Shown: positions 8,182 through 17,844, counted from the first letter of the stretch. The stretch is 64,000 nt of DNA from Lysobacteraceae bacterium NML03-0222 (GCA_002798195.1 NWQM01000017.1:1-64000); one strand, 5' to 3'. Notes: generated by a model not told the origin, from the letters alone. Translations and numbers: made by a program.

Positions 8182-10529
8182 ACCTGCAGGGCTGTCCGGG
8201 TTGCATCATGGCTGCGCAGCAAGCGCTGCAAGCTGGACACGACCGCCGCGAGGGCGCGATCCACAAGCCGTAGCTGACTGCGCTCGGTGAGGCGAACTTT
8301 TCCTTTCGCCATCCTCTTGGCCAGAGTGTCCAGATGAATGATGTCGGTTTTCTGGCCGCGGCGATTTACAAATAGTGCGTGTTCGGTAACCGGGCTATAC
8401 CAGGACAGCCTGCGGCGTGAGACTTCATGGTCGTTTTCGCCAATAAAATCAAACCAGGTACCAAAAGGCAGCGCGGAAAGTTGCTGATAGTAAGCATCCT
8501 CAGTCGCGTCGCGGGGGATATGGATATCAGGTGTGGCGGTCGGCTCGCTGGCATCGTCCATGCCAAAGCGTGGGTGTGACTGAATCCGCTGGGCGAGCGC
8601 TTCAGCGGACGCCTCGCCAGCTTGCGCAGTGGTTTCCGGGCTTTGCGAGAGTTGCTTGGCAATCGCGCTGGCATCCTCGTCGTGGTAGCCTACTCTGCGC
8701 ATGGCCGATTCCACCTCATCTGCCAATTCCTGCGAGGCCTGGGCCTGAGCTCTCAGGATTGCGAGGATTTGCTCGGTACGGCTGAGCTGTGCATTCCAGC
8801 CTTGTGAGGGGTGCCCATAACGGAGCAGTGCCAGAATCATGGCATCCAGCCAGGCGTGACGCAGCAAGGTTTGTAAGGCTGCCGCCACGGGCTGCTTTTT
8901 CAACAAGGTTTCCAGCGCGTCGCTGGCAATATTTTTGGCCACCGTCATGCGCTCGCGCCCCTGCATGGCTTCTACGCTGCGCTTTTCATTGGCCTGGGCG
9001 CGCTTGATTTGTTGTTGCAGTTGCGCCAGAAGCTGCTGATTGGCTTCGGCAAAGGCTTCCTTATCCGGGCGTTGGCTGTGTGCCAGCTGTGCAACTAATT
9101 GACGGATGAGTGCTTCAAGGGTCGGGTCGGCACCATGCTCATTGCGCGCCTCGTCGTATTCGGCGATGGTATTGATTAGCTGCCGGGCAGGGTGCTCGGG
9201 GTTTTCAAAAAAATCCTGCCCGGCGATGACCGAGTACAGCAAGGGGCGTTGCAATTGTTGCAGCAGTTCGTGAACCAGCGAATCGCCATGAGCCTCCCGG
9301 CTGATTTGCTGAATCAGCAGGGCCAGCAGGTTCATGGTGTCGGTGTTTTCGCGGGAAAGTCTGGCAGCTTCGCCATAATGCGTCTGCACTTGCTTTTTCA
9401 GCGCTTCCTGCCAATCGCTGATTGAATGCAGCGGCTGTCCGGCAAGCTGGTTGAGCAAGTCTTCCACCTGGGCATGTGAAAGTGAGGCGGCAGGTGCCGG
9501 TGTACTTGGCGGATGTGAGGGATGGCTGGCAAAGCGGCTTGCAGCCAGCAGCTGTTGCAGCTGGCGGAAATTAGGGGCGCTGGCATGCTGTTTCCGGTTT
9601 GCAAGCCCCTCCACTGCGACCTGATCAAGCCAGGCCAGCGGTGGCTGCCCGGGTGCCTGTGTATGGCTTGGAGCTAGTCCGGCAGGGGCAAGTCCCGCTG
9701 GCGGGAGTGATGATGGCAGCGGGGTTGCGATGGCTGCAGTTTTCGCACTCGGCACAGGGTGCTTGGTGTCAGCTACTTCTGGACTGGCCTTGGCTGGGCG
9801 TGCCGCTCTGACCGGGCGTGCCGGGACAAATGCAAGACCGGGCAGAATCCCGTCATCCTCCAGGGCTGCGTTGATTTTTTCCAGATAGCGCGCGCAGTCG
9901 GCCAGAACGTGACTGCAAAAAAGGCCAAGGAGTCGCTGCTGGATAAATTCGCCGAATACCGACTGGCTGGCAGCGGCGGCCGCCTGCAGCAGCCCTTGTG
10001 GGCCCAAAGGCAACTGGGCGCTGGTGAATGCAGGCTTGGCGGCCAGTACGCCAAAGCGCTGCCCCATCAGGTACAGCGGCAGGCTGGATGCGCCTTCCAG
10101 CGGCGTGGCAAGTTCGCGCAATTGCAGTCGAATATCGACTTCAGGCTCATCTGCCAGCGTCAGATTTTGGGTCGACGATAGAACACTAGTGGCCGTTTGG
10201 GGGGCCGTGTCCGTGTTGCTACGGATGCTGGCCAACTGCGCTTCAAGTTGGCGGAACAGCGCCGCGGCAAAGGCGCTGCGCCTTTCGCGCAGTACCTGTG
10301 AGGCTTTCAGAAGATCGAGCTGCTCGCTGGGGTTGCGGGACTTCTCAGTGTCCCGATAAAGCATGCTGTCAAGCTGATCCAGCATTGGGTCAATGCGTGG
10401 GAAAAATTCGGCATGGGTCAGATCCAGCAGGTGTCGAAGTACTTTCGCTACCCTGGGAGGCAAGTCGCTGTTGGTCAGCGTTGGTATTTGTGTTTTGTTA
10501 TGAAGCCCCATCCGTGGATTGTAGTACAT
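8178..10529 (-). CDS. DUF1631 family protein
   Basis: This 783-aa, glutamine- and alanine-rich helical protein matches DUF1631. The N-terminus has LPPRVAKVLRHLLDLTHAEF, the middle is a low-complexity proline/alanine linker (about 245-340), and the C-terminal 100 residues (FGTWFDFIGENDHEVSRRRLSWYSP...) are the conserved end. That C-terminal part has a barrel-like look reminiscent of PilZ domains. It overlaps the PilZ gene that follows, which supports a c-di-GMP link by inference. The start is unsure: ATG at 10529 or at 10511, neither with a strong ribosome site. Confidence 0.8.
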   Translation of the reverse strand: MYYNPRMGLHNKTQIPTLTNSDLPPRVAKVLRHLLDLTHAEFFPRIDPMLDQLDSMLYRDTEKSRNPSEQLDLLKASQVLRERRSAFAAALFRQLEAQLASIRSNTDTAPQTATSVLSSTQNLTLADEPEVDIRLQLRELATPLEGASSLPLYLMGQRFGVLAAKPAFTSAQLPLGPQGLLQAAAAASQSVFGEFIQQRLLGLFCSHVLADCARYLEKINAALEDDGILPGLAFVPARPVRAARPAKASPEVADTKHPVPSAKTAAIATPLPSSLPPAGLAPAGLAPSHTQAPGQPPLAWLDQVAVEGLANRKQHASAPNFRQLQQLLAASRFASHPSHPPSTPAPAASLSHAQVEDLLNQLAGQPLHSISDWQEALKKQVQTHYGEAARLSRENTDTMNLLALLIQQISREAHGDSLVHELLQQLQRPLLYSVIAGQDFFENPEHPARQLINTIAEYDEARNEHGADPTLEALIRQLVAQLAHSQRPDKEAFAEANQQLLAQLQQQIKRAQANEKRSVEAMQGRERMTVAKNIASDALETLLKKQPVAAALQTLLRHAWLDAMILALLRYGHPSQGWNAQLSRTEQILAILRAQAQASQELADEVESAMRRVGYHDEDASAIAKQLSQSPETTAQAGEASAEALAQRIQSHPRFGMDDASEPTATPDIHIPRDATEDAYYQQLSALPFGTWFDFIGENDHEVSRRRLSWYSPVTEHALFVNRRGQKTDIIHLDTLAKRMAKGKVRLTERSQLRLVDRALAAVVSSLQRLLRSHDATRTALQV

Positions 10530-10555
10530 GATTGGTAATGCACTACATTTTCATG

Positions 10556-11710
10556 CTATTTCAAAAATAACGCGATTACATCATTGGCAAAGCGCTGCCC
10601 GAGCTCGGTGGGGCGGATGTGCTCGCCATCGCTTTCCAGCCAGCCACGGCCGAAGGCATCGGCAAGTTCGGTGGCGATGGCTTGGCGTGGCAGGCCGGTG
10701 CGGCGCTCGAAGCCGGTCAGGTCAAAGCCGTCCAGCAGCCGCAATGCGTTCAGCATGAAGTCGAATGGGCGGCGCTCGGCTTCAAGATATTCATCGCCGC
10801 CGATGGCGGCGGCTGTCCCGGCATTGGCCAGAAAGTGCGCCGGATGCTTGTGTTTCCAGCGACGCAGGATGCGGCCATCATGGCCGAAGCTGATTTTGCC
10901 GTGGGCGCCGGCGCCGATGCCGAGATAATCGCCGAACTGCCAGTAGTTGAGGTTGTGCGCGCATTGCCGGCCGGGCTGGGCGTAGGCGCTGACTTCGTAC
11001 TGGGCAAAGCCTGCCTCGGCGATGCGTGCCTGGCAGGCCTCCTGCATATCCCAGCCCAGGTCATCGTCGGGGATATCCGGCGGCGGCTTGCTGGCAAACA
11101 GCGTATTTGGCTCCAGGGTCAGTTGGTAGTGGCTCAGATGCGTGGGCGCAAGCGCAATGGCGCGCTCAATATCGTCCAGCGCCATCGCCAGGCTTTGGCC
11201 GGGCAGGGCGTACATCAGGTCGAGATTGATATTGGCAAAACCGGCGTCCTGCGCAGCCTTCACCGCGCGCGCGGCATCATCACTGGAATGAATCCGGCCA
11301 AGGCGCTCAAGGCAGCCGTCATCGAAGCTCTGCACGCCAAAGCTGAGCCGGTTGACGCCGGCCTTGAGATAGCCGGAAAACGGGCCGTGCTCCACCGTGC
11401 CGGGATTGGTCTCCAGCGTGATTTCCAGTCCCGGCGCAAAGCGCAGCCGGGCGCTGGCCTGTTGCAGAAAAGCATCGATATGCTCGGGAGCGAACAGGCT
11501 GGGGGTGCCACCGCCGAAGAACACCGAATGCACAGTGCGCCCCCAGACCAGCGGCAGGTCGTGTTCCAGGTCGCGGATCAGCGCCTCGATGTACTGGGCA
11601 AATGGCAGCGCGCCCTTGCCGGCATGCGAATTGAAGTCGCAATACGGGCATTTGCGCACGCACCAAGGCAGATGCACATACAGTGACAGCGGCGGCGGAA
11701 TCAGGCTCAC
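10556..11710 (-). CDS. hemW: Heme chaperone HemW (radical SAM)
   Basis: This 384-aa protein has the radical SAM cluster motif CVRKCPYC (about residues 17-24) followed by DFNSH, and a GGGTPS segment. It also has the HNLNYW signature (about 236-241) that separates the heme chaperone HemW from true coproporphyrinogen oxidase HemN. HemW delivers heme to respiratory proteins. It begins with GTG that overlaps the rdgB stop by 4 bases, which explains why an ATG-based start would be wrong. Confidence 0.92.
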   Translation of the reverse strand: MSLIPPPLSLYVHLPWCVRKCPYCDFNSHAGKGALPFAQYIEALIRDLEHDLPLVWGRTVHSVFFGGGTPSLFAPEHIDAFLQQASARLRFAPGLEITLETNPGTVEHGPFSGYLKAGVNRLSFGVQSFDDGCLERLGRIHSSDDAARAVKAAQDAGFANINLDLMYALPGQSLAMALDDIERAIALAPTHLSHYQLTLEPNTLFASKPPPDIPDDDLGWDMQEACQARIAEAGFAQYEVSAYAQPGRQCAHNLNYWQFGDYLGIGAGAHGKISFGHDGRILRRWKHKHPAHFLANAGTAAAIGGDEYLEAERRPFDFMLNALRLLDGFDLTGFERRTGLPRQAIATELADAFGRGWLESDGEHIRPTELGQRFANDVIALFLK

Positions 11711-12297
11711 AGAGCGGCGATTTTTTCGCGCAATGCGGCGAATGCGCGGGCGCGGTGGCTGATGCGGTTTTTCTCTGCCGCGTCAAGTTCGGCGGCACTG
11801 ATGCCATGCTCGGGGGAAAAGAACACCGGGTCGTAGCCAAAGCCGCCTTCACCGGCGCGTTGCTCAAGAATGCGACCTGACCAGCGGCCCTCGGCAATCA
11901 GCGGTTCGGGGTCTTCGGCATGGCGCAGCAAGGCCAGCACGCAGACAAAGCGCGCGCCACGCTTGGCCTGCGGCGTATTGCGCAGCTCATGCAGCAGCTT
12001 GTCGATATTGGCGGCATGGTCGCCATGTGCCCCGGCATAGCGTGCCGAATACAGCCCCGGTGCGCCGCCGAGCGCATCCACGCACAGCCCTGAATCATCG
12101 GCCAGCGCAGGCAGGCCACTGATGCGCGCGGCATGGCGGGCTTTGAGGATGGCGTTTTCGACGAAACTCAGTCCGGTTTCTTCCGGCTCGTCGATGCCGA
12201 GCGCGCTTTGCGAGGTCAATTCAAACCCCAGCGGGCCGAGCAGGGCTTGCAACTCGGCCAGCTTCCCGGCGTTGTGGCTGGCAAGAATCAATCGCAT
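11707..12297 (-). CDS. rdgB: dITP/XTP pyrophosphatase
   Basis: This 196-aa Ham1/RdgB enzyme cleans non-canonical purine triphosphates (dITP, XTP) from the pool. Diagnostic motifs are SHNAGKLAEL at the N-terminus, ADDSGLCVDALGGAPGLYSARYAG (about 66-89), GGFGYDPVF (about 151-159) and a C-terminal KNRISHRARA. It overlaps the preceding unknown gene by 10 bases and the hemW start by 4, so it belongs to one operon from rph to hemW. Confidence 0.95.
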   Translation of the reverse strand: MRLILASHNAGKLAELQALLGPLGFELTSQSALGIDEPEETGLSFVENAILKARHAARISGLPALADDSGLCVDALGGAPGLYSARYAGAHGDHAANIDKLLHELRNTPQAKRGARFVCVLALLRHAEDPEPLIAEGRWSGRILEQRAGEGGFGYDPVFFSPEHGISAAELDAAEKNRISHRARAFAALREKIAAL

Positions 12298-12839
12298 GAG
12301 GAAAGCTCCAGGGGCAGGGCGGGGCGCAGATAGCGCGGGTCAGGCTGACGGTGCCGGTCGATGAAATCCATATGGCGCATGCACAGGCGCATCAGTCGAG
12401 CGTTTGCCTGCGCCAGCGCCGCCTCATCTTGCTGGTGGCGGGCGCTTTCCAGCATCTTTTCCAAACGCGCCTGGCGGCGCTTGTAGGCCAGATTTTTCAG
12501 CCACGGGATGCGTTGGCTGCGGTAGTTCTGCCATACGCTCCAGGTGCCGTGCTCCTGCACCCAGGGCGGGCAGGCCTCATCGACAAAGCCCAGATGGCGC
12601 AGTGCCTGCACCAGCTCGGCATATTCATCCGCGTCCAGTTGCAGCGCAGGCCAATGCAGGGCGCCGCTCATGCCAGCATCGTATTGGCCGCGTTGCAGCA
12701 TCTGGTTGATGACCGGCAGCGGCGGAATCAGGCGGCTGTTGATGAAGTAGGGGATGGCGATCAGCAGCTCTGCCAGCGTGCCCTCGCATGGCTTGGCGGG
12801 GCCACAGCCGGAGGCATGATGGAAGCGCAGGCGACGCAT
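12288..12839 (-). CDS. Conserved hypothetical protein between rph and rdgB
   Basis: I do not recognise this 183-aa protein. It is rich in Trp, Arg and Leu, has a helical C-terminal half with many charged residues (YKRRQARLEKMLESARHQQDEAAL), and has no signal peptide or membrane segment. It lies 3 bases after rph and overlaps rdgB by 10 bases, so it is certainly translated within this operon. Neighbours handle RNA 3' ends and the nucleotide pool, but that alone does not give a function. Confidence 0.7.
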   Translation of the reverse strand: MRRLRFHHASGCGPAKPCEGTLAELLIAIPYFINSRLIPPLPVINQMLQRGQYDAGMSGALHWPALQLDADEYAELVQALRHLGFVDEACPPWVQEHGTWSVWQNYRSQRIPWLKNLAYKRRQARLEKMLESARHQQDEAALAQANARLMRLCMRHMDFIDRHRQPDPRYLRPALPLELSSCD

Positions 12840-12842
12840 GGC

Positions 12843-13562
12843 TCAAGCAGCCAGCGCCGCCTGTTGCAGGGCAAACAGTTCGCGGCAGCCGGCCTCGCCC
12901 AGTGCCAGCAGGGCATCCAGCTCGTCGCGGCGGAAGGCATGGCCTTCGGCGGTGCCCTGCAATTCGATGAAACCGCCGCCATCGTTCATCACGATGTTCA
13001 TGTCGGTATCGCAGTCGCTGTCTTCGGCATAGTCCAGATCTAGCACCGGCACGCCGCGATAGATGCCGACGGAGATGGCGGCGACGGCGCCATGCAGTGG
13101 GTTCTTTTTGATTTCGCCGCGTCCAAGCAGGCCATGGATGGCGTCGGCCAGCGCCACATAGGCGCCGGTGATGGCGGCAGTGCGGGTGCCGCCATCGGCC
13201 TGCAACACATCGCAGTCCAGGGTGATGGTGCGTTCGCCCAATGCTGCGCGGTTGATGCAGGCGCGTAGGCTGCGGCCGATCAGGCGCTGGATTTCCAGGG
13301 TGCGCCCGCTTTGCTTGCCGCGTGCGGCTTCGCGGTCGCTGCGGGTATGGGTAGAGCGCGGCAACATGCCGTATTCGGCGGTGACCCAGCCCTCGCCTTT
13401 GCCGCGCAGGAATGGTGGCACCTTGTTGTCCACGCTGGCGGTACACAACACCCGGGTGTCGCCAAAACTCACCAGCACCGAGCCTTCGGCATGGCGGGTA
13501 AATCCGCGTACAAGGCTGACTTGGCGCAGCTCGCCGGGGCCGCGGCCACTGGGTCGGTTCAT
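12843..13562 (-). CDS. rph: Ribonuclease PH
   Basis: This 239-aa phosphate-dependent exoribonuclease trims tRNA 3' ends. Family motifs are clear: RPSGRGPGELRQV at the start, GEGWVTAEYGMLPRSTHTR (about 56-74), RLIGRSLRACIN, DCDVLQADGGTRTAAITGA (about 111-129) and DLDYAEDSDCDTDMN near 175. Length and reading frame are complete, unlike the frameshifted rph of E. coli K-12. It diverges from yicC across a 68-base gap. Confidence 0.96.
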   Translation of the reverse strand: MNRPSGRGPGELRQVSLVRGFTRHAEGSVLVSFGDTRVLCTASVDNKVPPFLRGKGEGWVTAEYGMLPRSTHTRSDREAARGKQSGRTLEIQRLIGRSLRACINRAALGERTITLDCDVLQADGGTRTAAITGAYVALADAIHGLLGRGEIKKNPLHGAVAAISVGIYRGVPVLDLDYAEDSDCDTDMNIVMNDGGGFIELQGTAEGHAFRRDELDALLALGEAGCRELFALQQAALAA

Positions 13563-13630
13563 CGCAAAACTCGTTGAAAAAGGGGCGTGAGTTTACCATT
13601 GCCTCCCTTTCTTGATTTTGCGAGAGATGC

Positions 13631-14494
13631 ATGACCATCCGCAGCATGACCGCCTTTGCCAGCGCAGAAATACAGACCGATGCCGGGCGCATCAGTTGCG
13701 AGTTGCGTGCGGTCAATCACCGCTTTCTGGATATTGCCCTGCGCCTGCCGGAAGAGTTGCGTGTGCTGGAGCCGGTGATTCGCGAAAAAATCGCCGCCCG
13801 GCTCTCGCGCGGCAAACTGGATGTGGTTTTTCGCTTGGTCAAAAGCAGTGATGGCGATGCACTGCAGCTTGACGAAGCCTTTTTGGCCAAACTTTCGGAG
13901 ACTGCACTCACATTGAGCGACAAGCTGCCGGGGCTGCGTACCGACTTGGCGTCCATCCTGCAAATGCCGGGTGTTTTGCAGGCGCGGGATACGGACATGG
14001 AAAAACTGCATGCCGATGCACTGGCGCTGCTGTCCACGGCGTTGGATGACTTCATCGCCGCCCGCGAGCGTGAAGGCGCCAAGCTGGCGGATGTGATTGC
14101 CGAGCGTGGCGATGCCGTGGCCGCCATTGCGGCGCAGGTGCGCAGCCTGGTGCCGGTGATTCGTGAGGCGCAGCGCGCCAAGCTCAGCGCACGCATGGCC
14201 GAATTTGCCGACACACTGGAGCCGGGGCGGCTGGAGCAGGAGCTGGTGCTGTGGCTGCAAAAGCTGGATGTGGATGAAGAGCTTGACCGTCTTGACAGCC
14301 ATGTGGCGGAATTGCGCCGGGTGCTGAAGCAGCGCGAGCCGGTCGGGCGGAGGCTGGATTTCCTGCTGCAAGAGTTCAATCGTGAGGCCAATACCCTCGG
14401 CTCTAAGTCGGTCGATAGCCGTACCAGCAATGCCGCCATCGAACTGAAAGTGCTGATCGACCAAATCCGCGAGCAGGTACAGAACCTGGAATGA
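13631..14494 (+). CDS. yicC: YicC family endoribonuclease
   Basis: This 287-aa protein starts with the YicC signature SMTAFA and has ELRAVNHRFLDI (about 25-36). The C-terminal DUF1732 region reads RLDFLLQEFNREANTLGSKS and ends in AAIELKVLIDQIREQVQNLE. YicC proteins are recently described endoribonucleases that help degrade small RNAs such as RyhB in E. coli. It diverges from rph and is followed by gmk, the usual order yicC-gmk-rpoZ-spoT. Confidence 0.93.
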   Translation: MTIRSMTAFASAEIQTDAGRISCELRAVNHRFLDIALRLPEELRVLEPVIREKIAARLSRGKLDVVFRLVKSSDGDALQLDEAFLAKLSETALTLSDKLPGLRTDLASILQMPGVLQARDTDMEKLHADALALLSTALDDFIAAREREGAKLADVIAERGDAVAAIAAQVRSLVPVIREAQRAKLSARMAEFADTLEPGRLEQELVLWLQKLDVDEELDRLDSHVAELRRVLKQREPVGRRLDFLLQEFNREANTLGSKSVDSRTSNAAIELKVLIDQIREQVQNLE

Positions 14495-14542
14495 CCCATC
14501 AGGCTGATAGCATGTAAGCCCAACGGCAACTTCCCATCCCCC

Positions 14543-15157
14543 ATGCGCGGTACTCTCTATATCGTTTCGGCGCCCTCCGGTGCTGGCAAATCCAGTCTGG
14601 TCAGGGCGACGCTTGAGCGCGACCCGAACATCGCCCTGTCGGTTTCATTCACCTCGCGGGCAGCACGTCCCGGTGAGCGCGACGGCGAGCATTACCACTT
14701 TGTCAGTGCGGACAAGTTCGAGCAGATGATTGCCGCGGGGGATTTCTTCGAGCACGCCCTGGTGCATGGCGACTGGAAGGGCACGGCAAAGCAGTCGGTG
14801 CAGCCGCAACTTGCCGCTGGCCGCGATGTGCTCTTGGAAATCGACTGGCAGGGCGCACGGCAAGTGCGCGAAATGGTGCCCAACACGGTCAGTTTGTTCA
14901 TTCTGCCGCCCTCGCGGCAGGCGTTGGCCGAGCGCATGCGCAAGCGTGCCCAGGACAGTGAAGCCACCATTCAGCGCAGGCTGGCGGCCGCGCGCGAGGA
15001 AATGAGTCATTACGGCGAATATGACTACCTCATCGTCAATGACGATTTTGAAACGGCAGTCAAGGAAATGTGCGCGATTTTTGCCGCCAGTCGCTTGCGC
15101 CGCGAGCCACAGGTGGCGCGCAATGCCCGGCTGATTAGCGCCCTGCTCAGCGACTGA
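14543..15157 (+). CDS. gmk: Guanylate kinase
   Basis: This 204-aa enzyme phosphorylates GMP to GDP with ATP. It has the P-loop SAPSGAGKSSL (about 9-19), the GMP-binding SFTSRAARPGERDGEHYHFV (about 36-55), and the lid region RMRKRAQDSEATIQRRL. It lies 48 bases after yicC. A GTP-pathway enzyme next to spoT fits the usual pairing with (p)ppGpp metabolism. Confidence 0.96.
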   Translation: MRGTLYIVSAPSGAGKSSLVRATLERDPNIALSVSFTSRAARPGERDGEHYHFVSADKFEQMIAAGDFFEHALVHGDWKGTAKQSVQPQLAAGRDVLLEIDWQGARQVREMVPNTVSLFILPPSRQALAERMRKRAQDSEATIQRRLAAAREEMSHYGEYDYLIVNDDFETAVKEMCAIFAASRLRREPQVARNARLISALLSD

Positions 15158-15225
15158 CTTGTATTTATCGTGGCTGCCGATTACCATGCCCGGTTCCAAA
15201 TTGACCGCCCTGCCTGGATTCAGAT

Positions 15226-15525
15226 ATGGCTCGCATCACCGTAGAAGATTGTCTGGAAGTTGTTGATAACCGTTTTGAGCTGGTCATGATGGCCGCCAAA
15301 CGTGCCCGTCAGCTAGCCAAAGGTGTGGAAGCGAAAATCGTCAACGAAGGCGATGACAAGCCGACCGTGCTGGCACTGCGTGAAATCGCCGACCGCGCCA
15401 TCGACGATCACTACATCGAGGCCGTGGAAAAGGCCGAGAAAGAGCGCAAGGAGCGTGAAGCCCTGGAATGGGCTGCTGCCGAAATGGCACGCGATGACGA
15501 AGACCTGATGAAAGGCGACGACTAA
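15226..15525 (+). CDS. rpoZ: RNA polymerase omega subunit
   Basis: This 99-aa protein is the omega subunit that helps assemble beta-prime and forms a ppGpp site. The N-terminus MARITVEDCLEVVDNRFELV and the RARQLAKG segment are diagnostic. The C-terminal tail is acidic and helical. A rho-independent terminator follows directly at 15554-15581, ending the yicC-gmk-rpoZ unit before spoT. Confidence 0.96.
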   Translation: MARITVEDCLEVVDNRFELVMMAAKRARQLAKGVEAKIVNEGDDKPTVLALREIADRAIDDHYIEAVEKAEKERKEREALEWAAAEMARDDEDLMKGDD

Positions 15526-15553
15526 ACAGCGTCGATGATCGCTTCAAGTCATG

Positions 15554-15581
15554 AAAAGCCCCGCAATCTGCGGGGCTTTTT
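15554..15581 (+). terminator. Rho-independent terminator after rpoZ
   Basis: AAAAGCCCCGC and GCGGGGCTTTTT form a strong stem around an AATCT loop, with a T-run on the plus strand. Because the stem is flanked by A-runs as well, it could work in both directions. Confidence 0.88.
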
Positions 15582-15639
15582 GCATTCATGCGTTGTTAAA
15601 GTCTTTTCCCAGTGGCTGTGAGGCTTTACTCTCGCAATC

Positions 15640-17814
15640 ATGAGCAATCAAACCGCTTCCGTTATGGCGCCGGACGCATTGCCTGACTATGTACAGGCTT
15701 TGCTGGATGCGACTGGCTATCTTTCCGATGAGGAACGCGCCGGACTGGTGCGAGCCTGGCAAATGGGGGCGGACGCGCATGAGGGGCAGATGCGCAAATC
15801 CGGTGAGCCCTACATCACGCATCCGGTGGCGGTGGCCGGGGTGCTGGCCGAGCAGCGCATGGATTTCAAGGCGCTGGCGGCGGCGATTTTGCACGACACC
15901 ATCGAAGATACTGCGCTGACTGCTGAGGAAATTGCCGCAGAGTTTGGGCAAACCGTGGCGGATTTGGTCGAGGGCGTGACCAAGCTCGACAAGTTGAAGT
16001 TCCGTGACCGCAAGGAGGCGGCGGCGGAGTCGTTCCGCAAGATGTTGCTGGCGATGTCGCGTGATTTGCGCGTGATCCTCATCAAGCTGGCCGACCGTTT
16101 GCACAATATGCGCACACTGGGGGCGCAGTCGGCCGAGGCGCGCCGCCGGATTGCCCGGGAGACGCTGGATATTTATGCCGCCATTGCCCAGCGCTTGGGC
16201 ATGAACATGGTCAAGGCCGAGTTGCAGGATTTGAGCTTCCGCGCGCTGTACCCCTGGCGCTATGCGGCGCTTGCCAAGCGTATCCGCGAGCAGCCGCAGA
16301 CTCGGCGCGAGGCGATGGCGAAAATCGAGGCCAAGCTGGCGCAGCGGCTGGCCAACGAGGGTTTGAAGCATCGCCTGATTGGCCGGATAAAAACGCCGTG
16401 GAGCATCTATACCAAGATGCGCGATGAGCACAAATCGTTCCGCCAGGTGATGGATGTGTTCGGTTTCCGGGTGGTGACGGCCAAGGTGCCGGACTGCTAT
16501 CACGCGCTGGGGGTGGCGCATGCGACTTTCAAGCCGCTGGACGGGCGCTTCCGCGACTTCATCGCCATCCCCAAGGCCAATGGCTACCAGTCACTGCATA
16601 CGGTGCTGTTCGGGCCATACGGGGCGCCGGTTGAAGTGCAGATTCGCACTGAAGAAATGGATTTGCTGGCCGAGCGCGGTATCGCTGCGCACTGGGCATA
16701 CAAGCAGAATGGCAGTGAGGGCAGCAGCCCGCTATCGCGCGCCAGCAGCTGGTTGAGCGATTTGATGGAGGGCCAGCAGGGCGCGGATTCGTCCCTGGAG
16801 TTTCTGGAAAACGTCAAAATCGACCTGTATCCGGATGAAGTGTATGTGTTCACGCCCAAGGGGCGGATTCTGGCGCTGCCGCGCAATGCCACGGCGCTGG
16901 ATTTTGCTTATGCGGTGCATACCGATATCGGCAATCACGCGGTGACCGCACGCATCGATGGCAAGCTGATGCCGCTGCGCAGCAAGCTCTCCAGCGGTCA
17001 GAGTGTGGAAATCGTCACGGCCAAAACCTCCAGTCCGAAGCCGCAATGGCTGGAGTTTGTCGCCTCCGGCAAGGCACGCACCGCCATTCGCCAGCAGCTC
17101 AAGCAGCTGGAGCACGAAGATGCCGTGCAGCTCGGCCACCGCATGCTGGAAGCGGCGCTGGAGCGCAGTGATAGCAGTCTGGAGCGCCTGCCCAAGGCGC
17201 AGTTAGAAAAATATCTGGCCGAGCAGCGCTATCCGCGTCTGGAGGCCTTGTTGGCCGATATTGCGCTGGGCAACCGCATGCCGATGCAGGTGGCGCAGTG
17301 GTTGGTGCTGGGCGATGACGGGGTGGATGCGGCGGGTGATATCGAGTTTGCCGACTTGCGTAGCCTGGGGCGGGATGAGCGCATCCTGATTACCGGCACC
17401 GAACGCGGCGTGATCAGCTTTGCACAGTGCTGCCAGCCGATTCCCGGTGATGAAATCATGGGCTTTCACACCGCGGGCAAAGGCGTGGTGGTGCACCGTA
17501 TGAGCTGTCCGAATCTGGTGGAATATCGCCGCTCGCCCGAGCGCTGGGTGGAAATTGGCTGGGACCGGGAGGTGGCGGGCGATTATCCCTCCTGCCTGCG
17601 CGTGGATGTGGACAATCGCCCCGGCGTGCTGGCGCAGGTGGCGGCGGCCATTGCCCAGGCGCATTCCAATATCGACAGCGTGGACTATCTGGAGCGTGAT
17701 GGTTCGGTCACGCTGATTCGCTTCAAGATTGAGGTGCGTGATGTTGACCATCTGGTCGAGGTCATGCGCCGGGTGCGGCGCTTGCAGGTGGTGCATGATG
17801 TCGAGCGCATTTGA
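15640..17814 (+). CDS. spoT: Bifunctional (p)ppGpp synthetase/hydrolase
   Basis: This 724-aa protein has the full Rel/SpoT layout. The HD hydrolase domain (about 45-190) keeps HDTIED. The synthetase domain (about 230-350) has the RFRD variant before FIAIPKANGYQSLHT, the RxxD charge type seen in bifunctional Rel/SpoT rather than the EFDD of monofunctional RelA. A TGS domain (about 385-445) begins VYVFTPKGRI, and an ACT domain ends the protein (LRVDVDNRPGVLAQVAAAIA). It controls the stringent response. It is followed closely by ridA and recG. Confidence 0.95.
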   Translation: MSNQTASVMAPDALPDYVQALLDATGYLSDEERAGLVRAWQMGADAHEGQMRKSGEPYITHPVAVAGVLAEQRMDFKALAAAILHDTIEDTALTAEEIAAEFGQTVADLVEGVTKLDKLKFRDRKEAAAESFRKMLLAMSRDLRVILIKLADRLHNMRTLGAQSAEARRRIARETLDIYAAIAQRLGMNMVKAELQDLSFRALYPWRYAALAKRIREQPQTRREAMAKIEAKLAQRLANEGLKHRLIGRIKTPWSIYTKMRDEHKSFRQVMDVFGFRVVTAKVPDCYHALGVAHATFKPLDGRFRDFIAIPKANGYQSLHTVLFGPYGAPVEVQIRTEEMDLLAERGIAAHWAYKQNGSEGSSPLSRASSWLSDLMEGQQGADSSLEFLENVKIDLYPDEVYVFTPKGRILALPRNATALDFAYAVHTDIGNHAVTARIDGKLMPLRSKLSSGQSVEIVTAKTSSPKPQWLEFVASGKARTAIRQQLKQLEHEDAVQLGHRMLEAALERSDSSLERLPKAQLEKYLAEQRYPRLEALLADIALGNRMPMQVAQWLVLGDDGVDAAGDIEFADLRSLGRDERILITGTERGVISFAQCCQPIPGDEIMGFHTAGKGVVVHRMSCPNLVEYRRSPERWVEIGWDREVAGDYPSCLRVDVDNRPGVLAQVAAAIAQAHSNIDSVDYLERDGSVTLIRFKIEVRDVDHLVEVMRRVRRLQVVHDVERI

Positions 17815-17844
17815 GACAATGGCTTTTTCAATCGGAGCTATCCC

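Noticed and set aside
13559..14464. Minus-strand open frame of 301 codons opposite yicC
   Set aside because: Antisense shadow; the plus strand carries intact YicC signatures.
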